A program made the translations under genes and the position numbers. DNA of 64,000 nt from Symbiodinium natans (taxonomy: Eukaryota; Sar; Dinophyceae; Suessiales; Symbiodiniaceae): the NCBI GenBank assembly GCA_905221605.1, contig CAJNDS010002592.1, positions 215,001 to 279,000 of the forward strand, in the 5' to 3' direction. Below the pieces are notes generated by a model. That model saw only the letters and a list, made by a program, of their open reading frames with translations, made no database searches and had not been told where the DNA came from. Within the stretch, counting starts at the first letter, position 1. Each line of letters opens with the position of its first letter. This document shows, piece by piece, positions 55,017 through 64,000 of this stretch.

Positions 55017-55130
55017 GGGGGGGGGGGGGGGGGGGGCGTGAGCATATGTATATATATATGTATATATTTATATATGTATATATATATATGTATGTATGCA
55101 TGTATGCATGTATGCATGTATGCATGGCAT
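55017..55130. repeat. G-run and TATA/GTATGCAT repeats
   Basis: A G homopolymer at about 55017-55036, then TATATATG units and five GTATGCAT copies. Low-complexity ORFs here are artefacts. Confidence 0.8.
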
Positions 55131-55204
55131 GTTTTTTACATGGCAGCCTTTGCGAAAACACACCGCCGCCGCCGCCAACACAGTCCTCACCGTGGGTTTT
55201 GGAG

Positions 55205-55408
55205 GGGGGGGGGGGGGGGGGGGGGGTAGCGCATGGTTAGCGCATATACATATATATATATACATATATATATACATATATATATACATATATATACATA
55301 TATATACATATATATACATATATATACATATATATACATATATATATACATATATATATATATACATATATATATATATGTTTATACATATATATATGTA
55401 TATATGCA
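55205..55408. repeat. G-run and ACATATAT satellite
   Basis: A long G homopolymer (about 55206-55226), then ATACATATATAT repeats close in unit to those at 20127-20398. Confidence 0.85.
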
Positions 55409-55419
55409 ATTCTTGTCTG

Positions 55420-56799
55420 TAATCTTGCGCCTTGGCAACGTTTGCAAGCTGCAGCTTAATCTTGCTTCTTGGTCTCTGGACTCAGCCTGCTAGATTGACG
55501 TCCCAATTTGTTCGGTTCATATTCCGGCACTCATTGCGTTGATGATGCGCGACACTGCTAGATGGCGCGAGCCTGAGGCCATCGACGGTCTTTGGGGGCG
55601 TCGCTCACCGGAGTGGCTCTCTTCAAAAGGATTCGCTGAATGCTGTTGGGAAATTCGAATTTGGCGGCCACCAACATAAGAATCAGCGAAGAGAGTGAAT
55701 TGGGCAAGATTTTAGTTAGGAGAGCGAGAAGTAGTCGCAGCTCGAGGACAGAAAAAGTGTATTGATCGGTGCTCGTCCCAGTTTCTGTGCTGCAGGACCC
55801 GAGGAGGAACACGAGTTGTTATCCAGCTTTTGCTGTCTTGAATGCGCTTGCGGATCGGTTCCGATTCCTGCAAGGGCATCGCAGATTGCATTTGGCAGGA
55901 GGTAGTTCTTTCGTGTATTGGAGAAAAAGGCACCTCAAGCAAGCGAACACCGTGGCTCCTTTGACCTGCTTCCTGCCACCTCGCCACGTGTAGCATCCAA
56001 TGACGATGCATGGCCCATTTCGCACCAGCTGAAATCAGCGTCCTTTCAGCGAAGCGGGCAGGCGAGGGAATTCAATATGTCAGTTGCCCTGACTTTGTTC
56101 CAGCGCCAGGGCTTTGAGGTTCAGTTTGTCCATGTTTGTCCATTCACACCAGAAACAGCAGTGCAAGGCGGCAAAAACCCACCCGAAGTCCGCAGCCACC
56201 TTAGACCCTGGCTTGCCGCGAAGCGGCCCAGCTGTCATGACGAGCTTTTTGGCTTTCCGCTCAACAAGCAAAAATAGACCGAGAGAATGTCAGATAGCAG
56301 TGGATAGGCACTTGTGCACTCATTGACTCACTGCATCTTGCAACGCCGCCGAAGTTCCAGCTCCGGCAAGCACGCTCAAGCTTTTCCGAAATTCACGGAG
56401 AAACATGTGTCAAGCCAAAACTGTGCCGATGCTTTGGGAATGGCTGTGGTGAGGACGAACATGCTGAACCCTCTTGAAAAAGCCTCAAAGGCTCACATTA
56501 CCTGTCATTTCCCAGCCCTTATCTTGTGGAATCTCGTTGGGTGAGTACAGTAACGGGTGGAGACAGTCTGACTACTTCCTGTTAAGGCCCGGCCCTCATT
56601 CCCTAAGCCAATGCAGTAGAAAGACGTCACTAGGCACATGTATTGCCATGTTATCGCGGCAGATGGCAGCCAGAATTACCCATCCGAGCTTGCTCCTTCT
56701 GCTGCTGCCTGGCTCCATCTAGAGCCCTCAACAACTACTTGCACAGTTGGAAATTGTATAAATTAAGATGCTTGGGACACGTGTGGCAAAAGCCCTTCC
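55420..56799 (+). other. no gene assigned; weak exon candidates
   Basis: Coding-like text at about 55815-55905 (FAVLNALADRFRFLQG) and 56050-56130 (FNMSVALTLFQRQGFEV) is unrecognised. Nothing else is supportable. Confidence 0.25.
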
Positions 56800-57596
56800 A
56801 TGAAAGGTTTTGAGTTTTGCAGTCCGAGGCTGGTGGTTCCCACCTCCAGCGAGCTTGAGTGCTTGCAAATGCTGGCAAGGCTGTGTGAGCATGCGCAACA
56901 ATCCAGCTGGCAAGCCGACTTCGCGAAGAATGCCGCGTCCTGCGCGACTCTTCTTGAAGCAAAAGCAAAGCAAGGCACGACGAGCTTCTCGCCCGGCTCA
57001 GCCCATGGTCCACCCAGGCCATCAAGCAAACTGTCAGCATCGAAGCATTTCAACGCATCGCCTCATGTGCTGCAGTTCATCTACGTACGTTCAATATGCA
57101 GGGCTCTCCACATCGCTGCCGGTCCACAGAGTTGGCTGAGTTGGCTGCACTAGGTGCTGCATCTGCTGCACAGTCACACCTCAGCCATGGCCCGGACACG
57201 CAAGGAACATGTTCCGCTAAGGACACGTCAATGCTGGAAGTTCACCTCCCGCGGAAAGAAGTGCACACTGGCTTATCGCTTACTTCCGGCGTTCTGTTGT
57301 ACAACCAATTGCTTGCAGCTCCGCCCAGGTACCTGCAACGAGTCCTGCAAGAAGCTTCCAGCAATGTAGGCGACGCAGGCCCGAGAACCCCAAGAGAAAT
57401 CCTGTTCAGAATGTTCAGACATGTTGTCACGTTCAGCGCACTCATGAGCAGATTCGACAGGCCAAGCAATCTCGGGAAAAAACATCTCAGCACGGCTTTG
57501 GCTCTGCCTTCCGTGGCGCTGCCTCGGGAACGGGCCACTGCTTCGCCTAGCTGCTTGGCTGGGGCGGCGAGGGCTTTGATTTGTGCTGGCTTGTGA
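56800..57596 (+). CDS. coding-like frames, unrecognised
   Basis: Two overlapping + strand frames: 56800-57153 (SELECLQMLARLCEHAQQ, DFAKNAASCATLLEAKAK) and 57096-57596 (LPRKEVHTGLSLTSGVLL, YLQRVLQEASSNVGD, REILFRMFRHVVTFSAL). Both have helical coding character. A frame switch or an intron near 57100 would be needed to join them. No family recognised, and a minus-strand ORF overlaps the second. Confidence 0.3.
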
Positions 57597-59155
57597 AGGA
57601 CGTCTCCAGCATGGCCATGACGATCATGAGATCTCAGGTGATACACAGGGCCCTAATGCGCCGCATGGGTCTGCACTCGCCCTTCCCTCGTGCACTGCAG
57701 CCCAGCGAAATGCCGCTGAGCGGAAGATTTTTTTAACTTGTGGGAAGGGTCCATTGCGCTGCATGTCAAAGACCTGCAGCTGAGGCGATGGAAGCTAGTA
57801 GATGGTAAGCTGCCAGTGCCAGCCGGCTCGGCAGAGGACACTGTAATACGCTGTAGGTCGTACGCATGGTCCAGTTGACAGCCCGATGACTCCACATCCT
57901 AGTCGGAGCAAAGGAGGCTGCGGACTTGGCCAACAGAGGTCGCTGCGTGTGCAGCCAGGACATCGGAGACAGGCTCGCACTCCACATCTTCACATTTGAT
58001 GGTTGCGCATCAAAAATGGAGGCCTCACTGTGTAAACACAGCACGTAACAGCACGTCAGCTTGCAGGATTCAATGGGGTATGCTAGATCCTGCATGGCTT
58101 CCACCAGACAGACTAGACTGACTACGTAAGTGTATATTGCTTCCGCGGACATCCTGCGAGTTTTCGCAATTACCTCTCTTTCGGCAGCACACATTCCGCA
58201 GCATCACGGTATGGGAGAGTAGAATTTGCCGCGGCGCTTTCCATTTCTTTGGCTCACTCACTGACAGTCTCCCGATTTGTTCGATCCACGTTGTGCCTCG
58301 GAGCTCTCGCACCTGCCATCGTTGACTTGTAAACCATCAGAAGCAATGGAACTGGGATCGAGCAACATCAAATGCAATGAGTCCAAAGGGAAATGTATGC
58401 GCAGCGCAGGTATCAGGTGCCTGGTGGAACCTTGAGCGTCAGGCAGGCACAAAGGCTGACCCAGGACCTGCCATGGTTTTGAACACAGCTAGGACAGGTT
58501 AGAGAGGACACTGAAGGTGAGCAATGCTTTGGCCAAGGCGCAGCAGGTTTTGCATGATTTGCGTGACAGATATGTCGGGTTGACGCTTGGTGCTGCCTTG
58601 CACAGGACCTCCAAAAGCCAGGCAAGCGTCTCTGGCCACATCAGTTGACCCACACAGCTTGAAACTCTTCGTTTCTACCTTGCTTTATAGCTTCTTCAAA
58701 GACAATACCACGAGACAATCTTGTCGGAAAATAGAGCTCAAGCAACTTGTGCCACTGCACGTCAAGTCTTCACACCTCACTTTGCAGCTTGCATCATGAA
58801 CCTTGAATCGGTTCCAAGCTGTTTCAAGGGCCTCGCCGGCAGCAAGCGCTGAGCCAGATACCTCTGCCACATCCCTTGCTGAAGAGGACCATGGAGCCAT
58901 AGCCCCACATCACCACTACCTTGCAGGTGTTGTTTGGCAGAATATTGGCCTGCAGGATGCTATTGCACGTGCGGCAGCATGCCCCGAAAGACTGCTACAA
59001 TTCCTTCAGCGTGGACGCATCCGAAGGTAGCACCTCGGTGGAATTGGGGCCTGTCACCTCATTCAAGTCTTTTTGCGGTCCTTATGCACCTTGGAGTGCC
59101 TTCGGAATCATCTTCCGGAACGAAGTGAAGCACTGACATGGCATTGTATTTGCAG
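57597..59155. other. no gene supported
   Basis: Short ORFs on both strands without exon-like boundaries. The frame at about 58803-58920 is Ala/Ser-rich and weak. Confidence 0.3.
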
Positions 59156-59434
59156 GTGCTATGGGAGGTCAGCGTACTGGTCGATGGAAAGGGTTGCAAG
59201 GGTGCCTTCCTGATGATGTCTATGGAAATTCCGACATGACCCTTTCCAATTCCAAGGGTGTGCCCCTGCTGCTCTCTCGCGGAGCCTGGTGCGGGCGGCC
59301 GCCGCAGCAGCATCACAGCACCTGGGCTCTCCATCGCTGCTGGCACAGCTGGGAAATGCTGCTGAAGCTGCCGCGGCCGGGAGTCGTTTCAAAGCAAGAA
59401 GCAAGAAAGAACTCTGGTTAACACTGCCCAGAAA
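59156..59434 (+). CDS. two probable exons, unrecognised
   Basis: After TTTGCAG at 59149-59155 the frame reads VLWEVSVLVDGKGCKG and onward to about 59218. A second segment, about 59255-59434, reads SRSLVRAAAAAASQHLG, LLAQLGNAAEAAAAGSRF and KKELWLTLPRKQ, ending at CAG|GTACAG. Both have good coding composition and splice-like ends. No family assigned. Confidence 0.4.
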
Positions 59435-60846
59435 ACAGGTACAGCATCGTGGCGGGGGGGGGGGGGGTAGTCTGAATTCGATTTTGACCATCTTGCCCAA
59501 GCTTCGACAAGCCAAAACGCTGCGGAAGGGCCATATGGCGGTTGTTAGCCGCTGTTAGCCATACGCTTGCAAGTTCACATTGCCGGCTTCGCGATCGGAA
59601 AGTAATTGCAGTAGTTTGTGCCGCGCGGGCTCCAAGGCGGAGCCAGTTTCTGCAAAGTGTGGAAGCCATGTAACATGTGCTGCCACAGTCGGATTCCTAA
59701 ACCTTTGCTGGGGTGAAGCGCTGTCTGATCGAAGATTTCCAGGCTTCTCGTCCAAACAACTCGAACTCGTCGAAGCCTCGTTGTTGCTTTCGATCTCTCC
59801 ACACATCGCCCAGTCCTTGCACTGTGTCCCAGTTCAGCTGAGAAGGTAGGAAAAATTCAGCAGCCTCCTAGATCCAACTGGCACGCACAGGCCCTGTAAG
59901 CGCAAGCCCGGAGTCTAAAACCCCGTCGTGCATTGCGAGACGGGTGGCAAACAAAAGCCTTGCCTGAAACACAGTGAAAGCTCTGCTCATGAACTCCATG
60001 CTCTGTTGTTTACAGCTCCTGTACCTGAGGTTGATAATGGAAACGCAGGAGGGGTCGGCAGTTCGAAGTCTTGGGATGCGAGCTGTCCGAAAATCTTTCT
60101 TGCAGATGAGAAGGCTGTGCTTCTGCCATACAGTGTAGCTGCTACAGTCATATTATCCCGTCAAACATACCAAGCAGTATTTCTCATGCTTTCGACCGAT
60201 ACAGCTGTAATGAAGAGTCAAGGGTATGCAACAGGCCCAGGGCAGCTTTTGGCGACACAGGCTTTGAAACCAAAGCCCTCCTCCTTGCGACGAATCTCTC
60301 CCTGTGTGTGCAACAACGGGGGGGACATACGAGAGGAAGGGGGGACACCACGACAAGTATATTTTACGTGGCCCAGGGCTTTGGCCTTTTAGGCACCGTA
60401 GCATGTTTCTTTGAGGCTGTGGGCACTCTTCTCCCTTCGAGCTGGAAGGCTATGGTAGTCCTTAGTGGGCCTGAATAACTATGACTACGGCTATTGGCTG
60501 CTCGTTTCCAATACATCCAGTCGCATTACATGTCGGGAATCGGCAGGACAGCAGGACGTAGCCCCGTTCACTGTATACACTGTATCAGCAGAAATTAAAG
60601 AGCGCCTCGGAAGGGCATGCTACAAACAGTTGTGTGTGTTCAAACGCTATTACAATGAAGGTATTTTGCCTTGAAGTCGGCTTCGACTCGGGACCTGCAA
60701 AGATGGTTTCGGAACCTGAACAAATCATCAAGTTTGCAGGTAGATGTGGCGCCGCGTCATTCTTGAATCCGAGCCGTTGAAATTCAAATCTGTTTCTGCT
60801 CTTGATGACAACCATGCGCTAGCTGGCAGATGCAATCAAATGCAGG
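59435..60846 (+). other. mostly non-coding; one long weak ORF
   Basis: A 154-codon + strand frame at 59928-60392 (KIFLADEKAVLLPYSVAA) is mixed in quality. G-runs occur at 59453-59467 and near 60320. No gene is called. Confidence 0.25.
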
Positions 60847-62071
60847 TCATGCAAGCATGCCCGTGGGAATTGCTCGATGACTTTGCCTGCGACAGCTGCG
60901 TGGCTCCTCCACGCGGCTTCCGCCCAGCTGGGCTACTGGCAAAGGCTGGGTACCCGATAGGCCCGCTAGGCACTTGTCTGCTCTGTTCGACTTTCGTGCT
61001 TGAGTTTTCCAGAATCCTGTAGGGTGTCACGATGGCAGCATGAGACACAGGGCTTTGCGAAAAGTGTGACTTGCACACTTACACGAATGGGTACCTACCA
61101 GGTCCGTGCAGCTCACGCAGCCTACGCTTCAGGTCTGGCAAAGAGCATAGATTGGCATAGATCTCGCTCCTTGCTTGGCCAAGCAATCCAGGACGAAAGC
61201 TCCTTCCACAACCATTGTCCTGGACTGGCGGAGAGTTGACCTGCAATCAAACCGCCACGGATGCAAAGTATGAGGCGGGGTTGCGACATGCTTCCTGCCG
61301 CAGGAGACAGGAAATACATGGGCACGCACACGCCCATGCCTTCGGGCCTCCTATAGAACACGCAGTAGACGGTCAACATTAACATCGCCGGATTTGATCG
61401 GGCATGCAGCAGCATAGCCGGCAAGGCAGCCGCGCTGGCTGCCCCAGATGGTGTTGCCCAACGCGTGGCATGCTTGCAGCTTATCTTGATTCTATGTCAC
61501 ATGCTGTGATTCGTTGACTTAATGGTGTCTTTGCTGTTCGCAGAGCATGCGCCACGACTTGAAAGTTGCCGGGCAAGTGCCGCCCGCCCTCATACTTGGT
61601 AGCGCCCCATCAGGCCTCAACACCGGCAAGTGTCGGAAACTCCACAACTCAAGGGGCACCGGCAGGTCAGCCTCCCTAGGCAAAACAAAGAAAAGACGTC
61701 GAGAGGGTGCCCGATCCATGCTCAAAAAACCTGGTAGGTCGGACCAAGAGACTTTTTGCAGAAAACTGTCGGTCCGGTTCTGCCTCGAGGCCTCCGAAAG
61801 ATCAAAAAGCAGGGCGGGGGGATGCGTACACGGTGCCCTTGGAAACTGAAACAGAGTGCTTAGTATGGGAATAGCTGATGCCTCCGGCGGGCCAGGGCGA
61901 ATTGCTGTTTTTGGGATCGTGGTTCTTTCGTGTAGTTCATGGGCCGAAAGGTATCTTGCAGCGCTGCCGAATGACTCGCCACCGATCCGCAGCAACTTTG
62001 ACAAGAAAGAAAAGACACCTGCTCAGCAGAAGAAAGGACTTGAGAAGAAGAGGAGGAGGAGCAACAACTAG
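60847..62071 (+). CDS. probable last exons of an unrecognised gene
   Basis: Candidates: 60847-60943 (VMQACPWELLDDFACDSC), about 61096-61190 (AYASGLAKSIDWHRSRS), about 61549-61620 (RHDLKVAGQVPPALILGS) and a terminal exon at 61951-62071. The last starts after GCCGAAAG, reads YLAALPNDSPPIRSNFDK and ends in a Lys/Arg-rich tail (EKKRRRSNN) with TAG. The basic tail could be a nuclear targeting signal. Joins between the segments are not established. Confidence 0.35.
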
Positions 62072-63653
62072 CTACAATTGAGGGCGTGCATGGAAGGCCC
62101 ATGGATACTGATTGCGCTAAAATCCAGCAAGCGCCCAGGGATGGCACAGACCTTTGCTCGGCACTGTGATTGGACAACATTCTTTGCTTCACCGAGCCGA
62201 GAAGAGGCACCGGTTTTCTGCCAGTTTCTGCTTCAGCCATCAGCCATGTGGACATGCTGTCACATGCTGCCACATGACGGACATCAAATCCGAGTGTTGC
62301 TTACAGCACTCTGCAGGAGACCCGCAGTTCCTGGCGCATCAGCGTTGGTCGGCGCGAGTTTGAAATCGTGACGACCTCTGTCCCCGTTAAGACGGCATGC
62401 TTTATGCGGCTAGGACATGCGTCCTGCTGTGCTCGGCATCACAAAAACAAGTCCCAGCCGAAGGTGAACCTGGTGCAAGCTTTCCCTGAAGCGCAAGCTG
62501 ACAAGACTCTTGGCCAGCATGGGGAGACTGCAAGTCTGCCGACCAAAGCCTACCAAAATTTCCCCAATACATCAATGGACTGGTATCCAGCGGCATCCAC
62601 TCTTTCCAGGAGCTGGATGAAGATGCAGTGGAGTGATGCAGGCACACGAAGCCCATCGAGGGTATGGGTCATATAATGCTGAGTGATGAGGGGCTCCTCA
62701 CAAAAGTGTGGAGAGTGGAAGAGGGGACAGTTTTGGGTAGAAAATTTGGCATGGCCACGTTAATGCATGCCTTTGTACATCGCCATGTTTTGGAACATGG
62801 TTTTGGGGAGCTATGTTGTGACACACCACATAGATGTGACAAGGCATTGCCCCATACTCCTCGACCTTGGGCATCGGACAGGCAATCCTACACCCGAAGC
62901 TCCGAGCTCGAACATTTTTCACACGCGATGCTCGGCCACTTCGTGATGGATCTTCCGCTGTATAAGCTAAGTCCTCTTGGATGCAGAGACTGAAGTTGCT
63001 TCAAGTAGAAGCAACGTGCCCCAAACTGGTGATGTGTCGTCCGGATCACGGCCCCATCTGCATCTTGACAGTGTGCTCCGTACAGCAACCAAGCAGAAGA
63101 AGGAATCGAGCTCTCTGTGCCACATCTGCTTAGAGTCATAAGGGCCAACTCACAGCTTGCACATGTGTACATGTTGCTGGCAATGTTTTTTTTGTTGCGC
63201 CGCTGTGCGTAGTCGCCAGCACAGGATTGTGGTCCGGAGACTTTGGCTGCACATGAGAGGGCAGGAAGAGCTTCTGCAAGAGCCGCTGAACGCACTCAGG
63301 CAATACCATCCAGAAAAGCTTACTCATGGCTGTCTACACGGCTCGACACAGTTTGGACCGTGCTGATCTGTTCTGCTGGCCCCCCAGATGAAGAAAGGAG
63401 GGTGCTGTGCATAGTAGGACAGAACAGGGATAGGGCTTGTCTAGGCTTGAAACGTTGAGGATGGGCGATGGGTTGTGATCTGCTGCAGATGCGATGGGGG
63501 GGGGGGGGGTGGGGGGAGTGAGGTCCACGACGTATGAACGTGTGAATGGCACTCATGCATAATATAAGGTTGGAGCTTGATAGTGTTGCTCAGCTGCACT
63601 TAAAATTGACATGCCTATGTAGAAAGACTCCGGGAGTGCCCTGTTTGCGGCAG
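62072..63653. other. no gene supported
   Basis: Short ORFs on both strands; a G-run at 63496-63509. Nothing recognisable. Confidence 0.3.
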
Positions 63654-63737
63654 GCCTTCTCCGCTGAGAACCTTCGGGCCTTTGCACGGGCAAACGTGCT
63701 GCGAGCTGAGGCTCTGGCTTTCCGGTTGATGGTTCAG
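63654..63737 (+). CDS. probable exon, unrecognised
   Basis: After GCGGCAG, 28 codons read AFSAENLRAFARANVLR and EALAFRLMVQ, ending at GTTCAG. Helical, Ala-rich and cleanly bounded. The gene presumably continues past the window end. Confidence 0.35.
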
Positions 63738-64000
63738 GGGTCTGAAGGGTCAGACTATCTTGGGTTTTAGGGGACGGGCCTATGCCGCCTCTGCCCTTTG
63801 GGTATCTTAGTTGTGGAGTACTCTGTACGCTGAGCGTGGTACTCTTTCACCTGAACCTACCCGCATACGCCACTGTGTGAGAGTCGAAGGGCTTTATTGG
63901 CGCTGGGGCCTATGGAGATGCGAGGCTTGCCATCGTGCAGCCAAGATGTGCGAAAGAGTGCGTAAGTGAAGATGCCAGGAGCCACACTATATAGCTGCAC

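Noticed and set aside
54959-55493. ORFs through the G-run and TATA repeats
   Set aside because: Poly-Gly and Tyr/Ile text produced by microsatellites.
1-64000. tRNA, rRNA, riboswitch or bacterial-type promoter and terminator signals
   Set aside because: None was convincingly seen by eye; short matches to tRNA B-box sequences lacked a foldable cloverleaf, and bacterial signals are not expected here.

Overview
The window reads as nuclear DNA of a dinoflagellate, most likely a coral-symbiont type (Symbiodiniaceae). The grounds are long introns with GT, GC and GA donors but always AG acceptors, exons of 30-240 bp, all recognisable genes on the + strand, a near-match to the dinoflagellate spliced leader, and TTTAGGG telomere-type repeats inside introns. 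Everything multi-exonic below was assembled by eye from open frames that join in phase; no alignment or database search was possible.

Region 1 (1-7.9 kb) is a tyrosine-recombinase retroelement. It has a gag-like ORF, a polyprotein with a cytosine-methyltransferase-like N-terminus followed by reverse transcriptase and RNase H, and a tyrosine recombinase ORF. A perfect 187-bp direct repeat lies on both sides of the recombinase ORF, and a spliced-leader relic lies just before that ORF. Gag and pol share one frame, separated by a single TGA.

Region 2 (8.2-11 kb) is a five-exon nuclear gene for an organellar, probably plastid, elongation factor G. Region 3 (11-19.1 kb) has unrecognised exons, then a membrane-anchored ORF with four 68-residue tandem repeats that may be spliced onto a purple-acid-phosphatase-type metallophosphatase. 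Region 4 (19.1-35.8 kb) is simple-sequence DNA, a spermidine-synthase-like methyltransferase gene (22.3-23.5 kb) and scattered coding-like exons I cannot name.

Region 5 (35.8-49.6 kb) is the most striking part: a gene of about 14 kb and some 40 short exons that appears to join up to three globin-like domains, a conserved cytoplasmic linker and a six-transmembrane TRP/polycystin-like ion channel. If correct, this is a candidate haem-gas-gated cation channel.

Region 6 (49.6-55.4 kb) holds weak ORF remnants, an AT-rich island (about 52.7-54.1 kb) of foreign, virus-like appearance with three consecutive ORFs, an array of 24-bp palindromes, and TA/G-rich microsatellites. Region 7 (55.4-64 kb) has several coding-like + strand exons without recognisable products.
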